Shown here: positions 17,249-26,003 of the stretch, one piece after another
Layout: each line of letters starts with the position of its first letter
Position numbering within the stretch: position 1 is the stretch's first letter
NCBI GenBank assembly: GCA_041394725.1
Contig: JAWKHR010000027.1
Span: 24,150 to 88,149, forward strand
DNA: 64,000 bases
Direction of reading: 5' to 3'
Origin: JAWKHR01 sp041394725
Lineage (GTDB): Bacteria; Acidobacteriota; Vicinamibacteria; Vicinamibacterales; SCN-69-37
Translations under genes and position numbers: made by a program
Notes under the pieces: model-generated
The model's input: only the letters and a program-made list of their open reading frames with translations
Database searches by the model: none
What the model was told of the DNA's origin: nothing

Positions 17249-17493
17249 TCGTCGTCGGTGGATTCGTCGTCGGCGTCGGCGTCCGACAGGTCGTCGAACT
17301 CGTCGCCCCAGGGAGAGGCCTGCGGTCCCGGCACGATGCCGGCGATGTCCGGGTCGACCCCGTCGGGCACGGCGGGTCCGCCCATGGCCTTGCGGGCCTT
17401 GGCTTCCTGCCGCCGCGCGGCCTTTTCCTTCTGTTTTTCCTGCCGTGCGCGCTCGCGCGCGCGCTTGTTCTGCGTCGGACGGGACTTCTGCAT
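17242..17493 (-). CDS. Small charged hypothetical protein
   Basis: 83 residues from ATG 17491-17493, with GGAGG upstream; an in-frame TTG one codon earlier is less likely. The first half is a Lys/Arg/Gln/Glu-rich helix (RARERARQEKQKEKAARRQE) and the C-terminus is acidic (DEFDDLSDADADDESTDDDQ). The basic-then-acidic layout suggests a nucleic-acid- or ribosome-associated protein, but no function is known. No signal or membrane segment. Confidence 0.7.
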   Translation of the reverse strand: MQKSRPTQNKRARERARQEKQKEKAARRQEAKARKAMGGPAVPDGVDPDIAGIVPGPQASPWGDEFDDLSDADADDESTDDDQ

Positions 17494-17496
17494 CAA

Positions 17497-17779
17497 ACCT
17501 CCGCTGGACTGGCCCGGCGTTCAGGGGTCCTGCGATCCTGACTATTTTAGTCCATCCGCCCTGGGCCTGCCGAGGGCGGACGCGTCCGCCCCCCCGAAAC
17601 GCGCTATCATCAAGTGTCCGCTCAGCCCGCCGCTGACATCGTCACAGAGTCGACCGAGGGTCCTCGTTCTCCTCTTGCCCCTGCAGCAGTTCGTGGATGG
17701 TCCACCGGCTGACGCGTCCTGTCGGGTCGCGAATCGCGCCCGGCAGCGCCCGTGCGGACATCGGCATGCGTGAGGAACC
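17497..17779. other. Long upstream region of the RRM gene
   Basis: 283 bases with no credible gene separate the divergent small charged protein and the RRM gene. The 17540-17560 stretch (CTGACTATTTTAGTCCATCC) is the only A+T-rich part and may hold the promoter. If so, the RRM mRNA would carry a leader of about 200 bases, as cold-responsive mRNAs often do. No known structured RNA was recognised. Confidence 0.35.
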
Positions 17780-18157
17780 ATGAATCGCAGACTCTACGTC
17801 GGCAACCTGTCCTTCAACACGGAAGAAGACGCCATCCAGGCGCTGTTCGGAGAAGTCGGAGAAGTCGAATCCGTCCGGCTGATGCGCGACCGGGCCACCG
17901 GCCAGTCGCGCGGCTTCGCGTTCGTCGAGATGGCGAGCGAGGAAGCCGCCCAGGCGGCCATCGACCGATTTCACGAGTCGGAGCTCGACGGCCGGCGTCT
18001 GACGGTCAACGAGGCCCGGCCGCAGACGCCGGGCGGCGGCGGCTTCGGCGGCGGAGGCCGCGGGGGTGGCGGCTTCGGCGGCGGGGGCGGGGGTGGTCGC
18101 GGCGGCTACGGCGGCGGTGGTGGCGGCGGCGGCCGCCGGCGCGAGCCGCGCTGGTAG
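17780..18157 (+). CDS. Glycine-rich RNA-binding protein with RRM domain
   Basis: 125 residues. Residues 1-80 form one RRM with RNP2 (LYVGNLSF) and RNP1 (RGFAFVEM); the rest is a Gly-rich tail (GGGGFGGGGRGGGG and repeats) ending RRREPRW. This is the bacterial single-RRM, plant GRP-like class, associated with cold shock and RNA chaperoning. GAGGAA lies just before the ATG. It is monocistronic, with a strong hairpin after it at 18178-18215. Confidence 0.95.
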   Translation: MNRRLYVGNLSFNTEEDAIQALFGEVGEVESVRLMRDRATGQSRGFAFVEMASEEAAQAAIDRFHESELDGRRLTVNEARPQTPGGGGFGGGGRGGGGFGGGGGGGRGGYGGGGGGGGRRREPRW

Positions 18158-18170
18158 AGGCTCGTCCGGC

Positions 18171-18215
18171 ACGACATCGGGAGTCGTTCCTTCGGACTCG
18201 AAGGAACGACTCCCG
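18171..18215. repeat. Dispersed palindromic repeat, copy B / bidirectional terminator hairpin
   Basis: A perfect 16-bp stem, CGGGAGTCGTTCCTTC (18178-18193) and GAAGGAACGACTCCCG (18200-18215), with a six-base loop. It sits between the convergent RRM and PEBP genes. The start (CGACATCGGGAGTC) is a diverged form of the repeat family core, so this copy probably acts as a shared terminator. Confidence 0.75.
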
Positions 18216-18222
18216 GTCTGAC

Positions 18223-18852
18223 CTAGTTCATCCGGCGATACCGGCCGACGGCGGTCGCCTTCGCGCGAACGTGGCCGGCCATCGCGGCCTCGACCGAGGA
18301 GCGGGTCGCCGCGGGTGAAGCCCCGACCGCGGGCACCTCGACGCGCGCGTCGAGCGCAAACACTTCAATCAGGTAGTGGTGCTCCGGCCCGGATGCCGGT
18401 GCCGCGGGTCCCCGGTAGTACGGGCCCGTGGCGCTGATCTGCCGCGATCCGTCCGGCAGCTCCGGCCCCTGGGGCTGCCCTTCGGCCAGCCCGGTCGCCG
18501 CGGCCGGGATGTTCCAGACCAGCCAGTGCAGGACGTCGTCGCTGCCGCCGGCCGTGGGCGCATCCAGATCGTGCATCAGGACGGCGAACGTGACGACGCC
18601 GTCGGGCGCGCCGGTCCAGCGGAGCGCCGGCGACGTCTCGGGTCCCGCCTGGGTGAACCGCTCGGGGATCACCCCGCCGTCGGGCCATGGCGTCTCGAGC
18701 GTCATCACTTGAATCGCCCCTCGCCCGCCCCCTCGACCCCGCTGGCCAACGCCCGCCGCCACGAGCGACACCCCAAGCCCCAAGACCATCACCCCGGCCA
18801 CCCACCATATCCTGTGGCCGAAAAAGACTCCCGGTGTCTTTTTCGCGGTCAT
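18223..18852 (-). CDS. YbhB/YbcL-family (PEBP, Raf kinase inhibitor-like) exported protein
   Basis: 209 residues from ATG 18850-18852, which overlaps the TGA of the upstream DUF1028 gene. A signal or anchor helix (VAGVMVLGLGVSLVAAGVG) precedes the PEBP domain. That domain shows PERFTQAGPETSPALRWTGA, then AVLMHDLDAPTAGGSDDVLH and WLVWNIPAAATGL, with YYRGPAAPASGPEHHYLIEV near the end. PEBPs bind anionic ligands; the bacterial role is unclear. The first dozen codons (TAKKTPGVFF) are encoded by a dispersed repeat copy, so the original start may have been different. Confidence 0.88.
   Translation of the reverse strand: MTAKKTPGVFFGHRIWWVAGVMVLGLGVSLVAAGVGQRGRGGGRGAIQVMTLETPWPDGGVIPERFTQAGPETSPALRWTGAPDGVVTFAVLMHDLDAPTAGGSDDVLHWLVWNIPAAATGLAEGQPQGPELPDGSRQISATGPYYRGPAAPASGPEHHYLIEVFALDARVEVPAVGASPAATRSSVEAAMAGHVRAKATAVGRYRRMN
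18819..18845. repeat. Dispersed palindromic repeat, copy C
   Basis: CGAAAAAGAC (18819-18828) and GTCTTTTTCG (18836-18845) form a perfect 10-bp stem around TCCCGGT. It lies inside the first codons of the PEBP gene. Confidence 0.8.
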
Positions 18853-19691
18853 TTGTAGTCGCGGGGCTGCGCGCGGCGCCACTCGTCGTAGCGGAGGCGG
18901 AGCGTCTTCACCGGGTTGAGGTTCTCGCCCGCCTTGATGGCGCCCGGGCCGGTGTTGTCACCGGGCTGCGAGACGGTGATGTACATCGCGTACTGGCCGT
19001 CGTTGTGCGACTCGCCGTTCGTGTCCGTCGGCTCGGCCATGAGGATGTAGGCGACGTGCGCGGTCTTGCCGTCGCACGGGATTGCCGGCTTGAGGCCGTT
19101 GGCGGGCCACGGCGGGCATTCGCACCGGCTGTCGCCGCCCGATCCGTCCGCGGCTTCCATCGCCGCCATCACCCGGTCGGTCAACGCGCCCGTCGTGTTG
19201 AGAAACGCCTGCACGGCGTGCGGCACGACCTCGCCGGGTCGGAGGATGTTGCCCTGGATCGAGTAGTAGATGTCCGTGCCCGGAACCCGGCCCTGGATGT
19301 CCTGCGACACGTAGCCGTTCGTGAGCCCCGAGTGCCCGGCCGTGCGGCCCTGCAGGTCCACGATCCCGAACTGCCGCGACTGGAACGCGGGATCCTGGCT
19401 CAGCATCGCCATGATCTGATCGGGCGGCGTGCCCTTCTGGAGTTCGCGGAACACCAGCATCTGGTTGGCGTGCGTGCCGTCCACGCTCGCCTGGCAGGCC
19501 GCCACGCCCTTGCCGGGCACGACGACCGCCTGGACGCCCTTGAGGAACTGGTCGTCCCGGTTGACGCAGGTCGCCGACGCGATCACGACCCGGCCCGTGC
19601 CGAGGTCCACGGCGACGACCGACCACGTCGCCCAGGCGGACGACGGGAGGAGGAGCAGCGCGGCGAGACAGCCCAGCAGGGATCGGCGCAT
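18849..19691 (-). CDS. DUF1028 domain-containing exported protein
   Basis: 280 residues from ATG 19689-19691 with a signal peptide (MRRSLLGCLAALLLLPSSAW). The mature N-terminus TWSVVAVDLGTGRVVIASAT matches DUF1028, an Ntn-hydrolase-like family that usually starts with a similar TFSIVA strand. Further matches are VVVPGKGVAACQASVDGTHA and FGIVDLQGRTAGHSG. Cysteines CECPPW near residue 195 are an insert. It is the middle gene of a three-gene set with DUF4412 (11-base gap upstream) and PEBP (4-base overlap). Confidence 0.88.
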   Translation of the reverse strand: MRRSLLGCLAALLLLPSSAWATWSVVAVDLGTGRVVIASATCVNRDDQFLKGVQAVVVPGKGVAACQASVDGTHANQMLVFRELQKGTPPDQIMAMLSQDPAFQSRQFGIVDLQGRTAGHSGLTNGYVSQDIQGRVPGTDIYYSIQGNILRPGEVVPHAVQAFLNTTGALTDRVMAAMEAADGSGGDSRCECPPWPANGLKPAIPCDGKTAHVAYILMAEPTDTNGESHNDGQYAMYITVSQPGDNTGPGAIKAGENLNPVKTLRLRYDEWRRAQPRDYK

Positions 19692-19701
19692 GCCCGGCAG
19701 T

Positions 19702-20550
19702 CTACTCCCGTCCGGGCCCGAGCGTCTGGCGGCGATAGTCCTTGGGCGGCTGGAAATCGGTGGCGGCCATCGCCTGCTGGCGGGCACTCTTCAGCCGCGT
19801 CTCCCGCGTCGCCTTCCCCTGCTCGTCGAGCTCGCGCGTCAGCACCGGGAAGCCGTTGAGCGCGTTCATGTCGAACATGCCCTCGTCCATGGCGTTGCCC
19901 ATCGGCAGGCCGCTCTGGGCCATCGTGTCCATCAGCTTCTTGCCGAACTCGGCCATCTTCTGGAACGCCGGCCGCGCCTCGGCGGCGCCGTCGATGCTGC
20001 TCCAGCCGGCGACCCACAGTTCGCGCAGCCGGCGGCTGCCGCGCATCGCCTCCCACTTGACGGCCGCGTAGCCGGCCTGGGTTCCGCGCTCGCCCGTGTT
20101 GCGCATGGTGACGGGCTCGGCCGGAGCGCCGCCGCCCATCGCGCCCATGCGCTCCTTCATCATCTTCTCCATCATCGCGCGCTGGCTCTCGGGCACGTTC
20201 TTGAGGGCCTCCTGCATCTTGGCCATCGCCGCGCCCATCTGGCCGGCCAGCTGCTCGAGCGTGGCGGGGTCCATGACGGTGTAGGTCTTCGACTGGTGAT
20301 TGACCATCACCATCTCGTCCGTGTCGCCGTGGAAGATGATCTCCTGCGCGCCGTCGGCGGTCGCGAGCGACACCTTGATGTTCGGGCCCTCCACGGCAAT
20401 CGTGGAGGTCTCGACCGGTGCGTTCGCCCGCGTGAGGTCCTTGACCTCCATCTCGAACACGACACCGGGATTGGCGCCGCGCTCCAGCGCGATCACCGAG
20501 GTGGCAAAGACGACCGGCGCGAGCGCCAGCCAGAGAGCAGGCTTTCTCAT
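19702..20550 (-). CDS. Exported protein with DUF4412-like domain
   Basis: 282 residues from ATG 20548-20550, preceded by GGAGGA. A signal peptide (MRKPALWLALAPVVFATSVI) leads to a beta-rich domain with VVFEMEVKDLTRANAPVETS and a later NHQSKTYTVMD segment, as in DUF4412 proteins. A Met/Gln/Lys-rich helix follows (ESQRAMMEKMMKERMGAMGG). Function unknown; probably periplasmic. It is first in the operon with DUF1028 and PEBP, and is divergent from the BNR-repeat lipoprotein gene. Confidence 0.7.
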   Translation of the reverse strand: MRKPALWLALAPVVFATSVIALERGANPGVVFEMEVKDLTRANAPVETSTIAVEGPNIKVSLATADGAQEIIFHGDTDEMVMVNHQSKTYTVMDPATLEQLAGQMGAAMAKMQEALKNVPESQRAMMEKMMKERMGAMGGGAPAEPVTMRNTGERGTQAGYAAVKWEAMRGSRRLRELWVAGWSSIDGAAEARPAFQKMAEFGKKLMDTMAQSGLPMGNAMDEGMFDMNALNGFPVLTRELDEQGKATRETRLKSARQQAMAATDFQPPKDYRRQTLGPGRE

Positions 20551-20699
20551 GACATGTCCTCCACGGACCCGAGGGTGGAAATCGGATGCGCTGTTCGTAA
20601 GCATACATGGGCTCAAGCGCAGCGATGGCGATTCACCCGTCACGCGGTAGACTGGGACCGCCAGCGATCACCTCGTCGAAATCGACGGAGATCGTCTCC

Positions 20700-23201
20700 A
20701 TGTCCGTCCGTCCGCCCCGTCCCGTCGCCACCGGGCTCGCGATCGGGCTCGCGTCCGCCATCGCCGTCGCGGCGGGCTGCACCACCGGTGCCCCCGGGGA
20801 CGCGACCGTCCGCTCCCGAACGTCCACGTCCGGCGTCCGCGGCGCGCCGGCGGCCGTGGCCGACGCCTATGACGCCGACAGCTGGTTCCGGCTCCAGCGC
20901 GCGTACCCGACGGGCCGCGTGCCCGACGCCGGCACGCTCGACCGGGCGATGCGCGCGCGGCAGCCGCGCGACGGCATCCGCCCGCGCCTCAACCTGCCGG
21001 GCGAGACGTGGGTGTCGATCGGCCCGCGCCCCATCGTGACGTCGGGTCATCCATACGCCGGGCGCGTGACGACGCTCGTCACGCATCCGACCGATCCGAA
21101 CACGCTCTACCTCGGCGCCGACAGCGGGGGCCTCTGGCGCACGACGGACGCCGGCGCCACCTGGACCGCGCTCACGCCGGACCTGCCGGTCCCGGCGATC
21201 CAGTCGCTCGCGATCGACCCGGTCGATCCCCGGCTGCTCTACGCGAGCACGATCCAGCGGACCTACGGCACGCGGTGGCTGCGCTCGACCGACGCGGGCG
21301 CGACGTGGTCGGTCGAGTCCATCACGACCGCCGCGGGCCAGACGCTCTCGCCGTCGCTCTGCTCGGTCAACGTGTACAAGGCCTGCATCCCGCCGTCGTC
21401 GGGCCGCATCATCGTGGAGCCGGCGCACGCCGGGTCGGCCGCGACGAGCACGATCTACTACGCCGGCGTGAGCCACCTCCTGCGTTCCGACGACAGCGGC
21501 CGCACGTTCCGCCCGGTCCTGGCGCTCGCCGACGACCTGGATTTCGCCGGGGCCGACGCCGCGAACGTGCACCCGGAAGCCGAGTTCATCCGCGACGTCG
21601 CGCTCGACCCGGTCCGGCCGGACCACCTCTACGTCGCGGTCGCCCAGCCGCGCTGCACGACGGACGCCTGCGACCGGATGCGGAGCGACGTCCTGCTCTA
21701 CCGCACGATCGACGGTGGCGCGCACTGGACGCGCCAGCCCATCGGCAGCCTCGCCGAGTACGCGCTCGGGAACACGCGTTACGCCGATCCGGGCGCGGTC
21801 TACGTGCCGCGCGTGCGCCTCGCGATCGCGCCGTCGGCGCCGGACGTGGTGGCGCTGGCCTTCCGCGACGAGATCCTCGGCCGGCCGCGCGTCTACCGGT
21901 CGGCCGACGCGGGCGCGACCTGGGCGGAGACGTCGCCCCCGGCCTCGGCGCTCACCTGGCCGCTGGCGCTCGCGATCGCGCCGGGCGCGCCGGACACCAT
22001 GTACGTCGGCAGCAGCACCAACTACCGCACCACCGACGCGGGTGCCACCTGGGTGACCCTGGGCGGCACGCACGCCGACAACATCACCTTCGCGTTCGAC
22101 GCCGCCGGCACGCTCCTCGTCGGCAACGACGGCGGGATCTTCAAGCTCGCGCCGTCGCTCGCCTTCACGCCCCTGCATCGCGCGCTGCCGATCACCGAGT
22201 TCTACTCGGTGGCCGCGCACCCGTCGAACCCGCTGCTGCTCGCGGGCGGCACGCAGGACAACGGGACGGTGGTGTTCCAGGGCGCGCTCGGGTGGTCGCT
22301 CATCACGGGCGGCGACGGCGGCGACACCGTCTTCGATCCCAGGCCCGGGACCACCACGCTCTACGCCGAGGTGGAGTGGTACTTCATCGACGGCGCCAAC
22401 GTGTTCCAGTTCTACCGGTGCGAACCGGCCGGCTGCCTGAATCGCGTCGCCGGCCTCGACCGGACCGTCGGCGGGCCGTTCATCCCGCGCATGGCGCTCG
22501 ACCCGTCGAGCCCCGCCACGATCTGGCTGACCGCCGAGAAGCTCTTCCGCACGGACTCGCGCGGCGACGCGTGGACCGCGGCCTCGTCCTCGATCGCGAA
22601 CGACGAACGCTGCTGGATCGATCCCGTGGCGGGCCGCACGTGCGCGCCCGCGCGCTACTTCACCGCCGCGGTCGTCGCGCCCACCGCCTCGCAGACGGTC
22701 TACGCCGGCGCCCTGAACGGCGACGTCCGCGTCACGCGCGACCGTGGCACGACCTGGCAGAGCGTCGCCGGCCCCGACGCCGGTCCCCTGCCCGTCCGCG
22801 CGGTGAACGACATCGTCGTGGACCCCCTCGCGGCGGGCACGGCGTTCGTCGCCTACTCGGGCTTCGACCAGGCGGGCTCCGGCCGCGGCCACGTCTTCCG
22901 CACGACCGACACGGGCGCGACGTGGCGCGACGTCACCGGCACCCTGCCGGACGTGCCGGTCAACACGCTCCTCATCGACCCGGACTCGGCCGTCACCGGC
23001 ACGCCGCGCGTGCTCTACGCGGGCACGGACATCGGCGTGTTCCGCGCGACCATCACGGACGCCGACGTCGTGTGGACGCCCTTCGGCGGCGGGCTGCCGC
23101 CGGTCGTCGTCAACCGGCTCGCCTACAACGCGAGCGCCCGCCAGCTGCTCGCCGCCACGTACGGTCGCGGCATCTGGGCGATCTCCACGCGGTTCAGGTG
23201 A
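20700..23201 (+). CDS. BNR/Asp-box beta-propeller lipoprotein (sialidase/sortilin-like fold)
   Basis: 833 residues from ATG 20700, with GGAG nine bases upstream. The N-terminus is a lipoprotein signal (ATGLAIGLASAIAVAAGC). At least eight Asp-boxes of the form S/T-x-D-x-G-x-T-W are spread through the chain, for example LWRTTDAGATWTAL, LRSTDAGATWSV, VYRSADAGATWAE, YRTTDAGATWVT and VFRTTDTGATWRDV. This indicates one or two beta-propellers as in the VPS10/sortilin and plant photosystem assembly families. No sialidase catalytic set is evident, so a binding or scaffolding role is likelier. A small lipoprotein gene follows eight bases downstream. Confidence 0.88.
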   Translation: MSVRPPRPVATGLAIGLASAIAVAAGCTTGAPGDATVRSRTSTSGVRGAPAAVADAYDADSWFRLQRAYPTGRVPDAGTLDRAMRARQPRDGIRPRLNLPGETWVSIGPRPIVTSGHPYAGRVTTLVTHPTDPNTLYLGADSGGLWRTTDAGATWTALTPDLPVPAIQSLAIDPVDPRLLYASTIQRTYGTRWLRSTDAGATWSVESITTAAGQTLSPSLCSVNVYKACIPPSSGRIIVEPAHAGSAATSTIYYAGVSHLLRSDDSGRTFRPVLALADDLDFAGADAANVHPEAEFIRDVALDPVRPDHLYVAVAQPRCTTDACDRMRSDVLLYRTIDGGAHWTRQPIGSLAEYALGNTRYADPGAVYVPRVRLAIAPSAPDVVALAFRDEILGRPRVYRSADAGATWAETSPPASALTWPLALAIAPGAPDTMYVGSSTNYRTTDAGATWVTLGGTHADNITFAFDAAGTLLVGNDGGIFKLAPSLAFTPLHRALPITEFYSVAAHPSNPLLLAGGTQDNGTVVFQGALGWSLITGGDGGDTVFDPRPGTTTLYAEVEWYFIDGANVFQFYRCEPAGCLNRVAGLDRTVGGPFIPRMALDPSSPATIWLTAEKLFRTDSRGDAWTAASSSIANDERCWIDPVAGRTCAPARYFTAAVVAPTASQTVYAGALNGDVRVTRDRGTTWQSVAGPDAGPLPVRAVNDIVVDPLAAGTAFVAYSGFDQAGSGRGHVFRTTDTGATWRDVTGTLPDVPVNTLLIDPDSAVTGTPRVLYAGTDIGVFRATITDADVVWTPFGGGLPPVVVNRLAYNASARQLLAATYGRGIWAISTRFR

Positions 23202-23209
23202 GGCGCATC

Positions 23210-23665
23210 ATGCGACGCTCACGCCTCACCATTCGCGCTCATGCCCGCGCTCTCGTTCTCGCCCTCGCCGTGGCCGCCGCCACCTGCGGCGGCAACAGCC
23301 CGACGACGCCCAGCCCGAGCGGCGCGAACGTGGCGGGCACCTGGTCCGGCAGCTGGCAGTACGTCACCGCCGGCACGACCGTGACCGACACGGTCTCGGC
23401 CACGCTCACGCAGAACGGCAGTGCCGCCACCGGCTCGTGGGCGGCCGCGGGCGGCGCCGGTGGTCAGCTCTCGTTCACGACGACGGGCGCGCTGACCGGC
23501 ACCATCACGATCAGCCAGACGGCGCTCGGCGGGCTCAACTGCAGCGCCAGCACGACGATCTCGGGGTCGTCCAGCGCGTCGGTGATTTCATTCACGCTCG
23601 GCACGCTGCCCTCCACCGGCGCGTGCGCGTGGGCGACGAACCAGCAGTTCTCGCTGACGCGCTGA
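23210..23665 (+). CDS. Small hypothetical lipoprotein
   Basis: 151 residues from ATG 23210, in the same operon as the BNR protein. A lipobox-like end (ALVLALAVAAATCGGN) is followed by a Pro/Thr/Ser linker and a small Ser/Thr/Gly-rich beta domain (GTWSGSWQYVTAGTTVTDTV, then SATLTQNGSAATGSW). This looks like the small lipocalin- or jelly-roll-like domains common in acidobacterial lipoproteins. No named family was recognised. Confidence 0.75.
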   Translation: MRRSRLTIRAHARALVLALAVAAATCGGNSPTTPSPSGANVAGTWSGSWQYVTAGTTVTDTVSATLTQNGSAATGSWAAAGGAGGQLSFTTTGALTGTITISQTALGGLNCSASTTISGSSSASVISFTLGTLPSTGACAWATNQQFSLTR

Positions 23666-23697
23666 GCACGGCGGTGGCGGCTGGCGATCCCGGGTTC

Positions 23698-23920
23698 ACC
23701 ATGCAGGCCATGCAGGGCATGCAGTTGACCGTGAGGGCGGCTGGACGGGAAAGACGAGGCGCGTGGGGGGGCGAGAGGGGCGGGGGGCCCGCCCCTCGTC
23801 CCCCCGCACGCGCCTCTGCGTCTTTCCCGACCGGCCTTTCAGGCCGGTCGGCGGGCTCGCCCGCCGTCCAGCCGCCCGAGTCCCGGCAGCCGCAGTACCA
23901 ACCTGCATGGCCTGCATGGT
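23698..23920. repeat. Nested inverted-repeat element with 19-bp termini
   Basis: The outer arms ACCATGCAGGCCATGCAGG (23698-23716) and CCTGCATGGCCTGCATGGT (23902-23920) are perfect inverses. Inside are GGGCGGCTGGAC (23735-23746) with GTCCAGCCGCCC (23866-23877), a long imperfect pair around GGGAAAGACGAGGCGCGTGG (from about 23747) and its inverse up to 23828, and small hairpins at 23830-23848 and 23851-23864. The whole unit could fold as one branched cruciform. No gene inside. It may be a non-autonomous mobile element. Confidence 0.75.
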
Positions 23921-23947
23921 TGACCCGGAATGCAGGCTTTGCCCGCG

Positions 23948-24780
23948 TCACGGCGCCGGGGGCGACAGGCTGGCCGCGAACTCGGGTTTCGTCTCGGTGA
24001 GGATGGCGAGGATCGCGGTGCGGTCCTCGGCCGACAGGCGCGCGAAGCGCGGATCCGGATCGCCGTCTCGAAGGATCGAGACCAGGCGCCGGTACACCTG
24101 GCGACGCAGCACATCCGGCAGCGCGTCGAAGGCCGGCGAGTAGATCAGGTAGCTCAGCGGGTAGCGGAACAGCCGGCGCTCCAAGTCGAGGTCGCGGAGC
24201 GACCGGCCCCGCGCGTCGCGGGGCCCGCGTCGCGGTGAATCCCTCGGCGAAGCCCGACGTGCCCGCGATCCGGTTCGGCAGCGGCGCCTCCCCGACCAGC
24301 AGCAGGGCCTCGACGAGCGGCTCGGCCATCTCGGCGATCCGATCCGGCGCGGCCGCCGTCGCGTCCCCGCCGGCCGCCCGATCCAGCGCCATGCGCGCAT
24401 CCCAGCCCGCGCGCGTCAGCGCGTTCTGCACCGTCACCTGATGCTCCAGCACCAGCAGCGCGACGATGTCGCTCGTGGCGACGGGATACGGTGAGGTGTC
24501 GAGCACGCCGTCCAGCGACGCGAGCGTGCCGACGCGAATCTCGTCGAGGTGATCGAGCGAGGCGGCGTCCTTCGCGATCAGGTTGCCGAGATGCGCCTCC
24601 CCGCCCGGACGCCCCGTCACGAACCAGCCACCCCAGCGGCTGCGGAGGGGCGTCCTGTGGCTCGTCAGGATCCAGCCCTCGTGCGAGATCAGGTCCCCCG
24701 ATCGGCCGGTGTATCCGAACCGGTGATGAACCGCGGCACCCCGCCGCCGTTCATCGTCAGCGAGTCGTGGCACTGAGGGG
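23948..24780 (-). pseudogene. Remnant of a cytochrome c-like protein gene, two frameshifts, no N-terminus
   Basis: Reading the minus strand from about 24773, one frame gives CHDSLTMNGGGVPRFITGS. A second frame continues with GYTGRSGDLISHEGWILTSH, then RTPLRSRWGGWFVTG, down to about 24230. A third frame ends at 23948 with YPLSYLIYSPAFDALPDVLR and ILRDGDPDPRFARLSAEDRT. The pieces join into one chain of about 280 residues related to proteins with a heme-like Cys-His and an RWGGWYVTG motif. The first heme cysteine and everything before it are missing. Two frame changes plus the missing 5' part and the gene-poor DNA beyond support decay. Confidence 0.65.
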
Positions 24781-25990
24781 GGTTGCAGGCGAGGCAGCGG
24801 CCGAGCGTGGCGAGTCGAGAAACGCTACGGCGCGCCGGGACACCGCCGGGCGTCGCTGCCCGCGGCGCGACCTGGTGTGCAGGAAGGGCCGACAGGACGG
24901 CGAGCGTCGCGTCCAGACGGGTCGAGGACCAGAACCAGACGTGTCGCGACCCGGATCGAAAAGTCCGGCGGCGCCATCAGTCCGCGGTCTGCACCACGCG
25001 GACAGTCTGCGCCTGTGGTCACGTCTCGTGCATGACCAAGTCAGACTCGACGGGTGGCGGGTCTCGCCGCGTCGAATGCAAGAGGCGAAGCCGGCCACCG
25101 CAGGCATGGTCTCGTCGAAGTCCGGACGTGTCACCAGCCTGCGCCCATGCGACCGCAAAACGTCGACGACGTCGATAGGGCGGGGCGCAGGGGCCGCGAG
25201 AGCGACGCCGAGGCGCCCAGGTCCCTTCGATCTAGCCGCGACGGAACAGCCGAGCCGTCGAGCCAGGTTCGCGCGTCGGCCGACAGCCGCCTCACGGCAA
25301 GGGCGGTGGCCACGCCCCGAGCGCATGCCACTAGACCGACTACACGTCCCAGGCGCCCGCGGCGTTCGACATGTGCCAGTCGCAGTCAGGTGCCATGCAC
25401 ATCCGAGGGGAACATTCGGCGTTCATCCGTAGCGGAAGGGGAACGGCTGCTCCGCGCGGTCGGCGATGGCCAGCGCGGCAGGTGACGCAGTAGTACAAAT
25501 GTCCGCATCATGGACGGGGCGGCCGTGCAGGGCCAGTCACTGCCGCGCAGAGCCCCCGCGTTTGATCTAGCCAGCGCATGGCGCGCGCAGTGCCATCTTC
25601 AAAGTGCAAGCGCGAGCGTCGAGCGGACCGGCCATCGAATGGTCGAAGAACGAATGCGAGCCACGGGCTGAGAAGGATCGTCCTGTAGGATCGACCGCCA
25701 AGCCGAGGTCCCAGGGGCCCGGTCAGGGTCCCATCCCGCAGGTCGATTCCAGGGGGTCCTCGCCTGAAGCGCCAGATGGGAGGTGCATGACTCCGGCCCA
25801 AAAAGGCTTCCGGGCAAGCCGAAAACAACAACCGGATCGCGCGGAGGTCGCGCAGGGCTGCGCCGATCCGGCACAGGGCCGGGGAATCCGGGGCGCAGGG
25901 CAGGACAAACGGGCACCGGTTCCGGTCCTGCGCGGGCCCGACGGGCATGGGCCTTGCTGTCTTCAGGCCGGACGTCTCCGGGACGTTCCT
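24781..25990. other. 1.2-kb region without a credible gene
   Basis: Open frames exist on both strands but none has a signal peptide, domain, ribosome binding site or the usual third-position G+C pattern. Translations are Arg/Ser/Pro-rich noise. The region joins a decayed cytochrome-like gene and is probably degraded coding DNA. Positions 25795-25975, before the EF-hand gene, contain several short G+C hairpins (for example CCGGCACAGGGCCGG) and might be a structured leader, but no known RNA family was recognised. Confidence 0.5.
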
Positions 25991-26003
25991 GAAAGGACGC
26001 CAC

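Noticed and set aside
20640..22892. 750-residue minus-strand frame opposite the BNR lipoprotein
   Set aside because: Low-complexity Arg/Asp/Val shadow. The plus-strand frame has a lipobox and repeated Asp-boxes.
24757..25326. 189-residue minus-strand frame in the gene-poor region
   Set aside because: Arg/Ser-rich composition, no domain, no ribosome binding site, and no third-position G+C bias.
25795..25990. Possible riboswitch before the EF-hand gene
   Set aside because: Hairpins are present but no conserved core of a known class could be matched; kept only as a remark.
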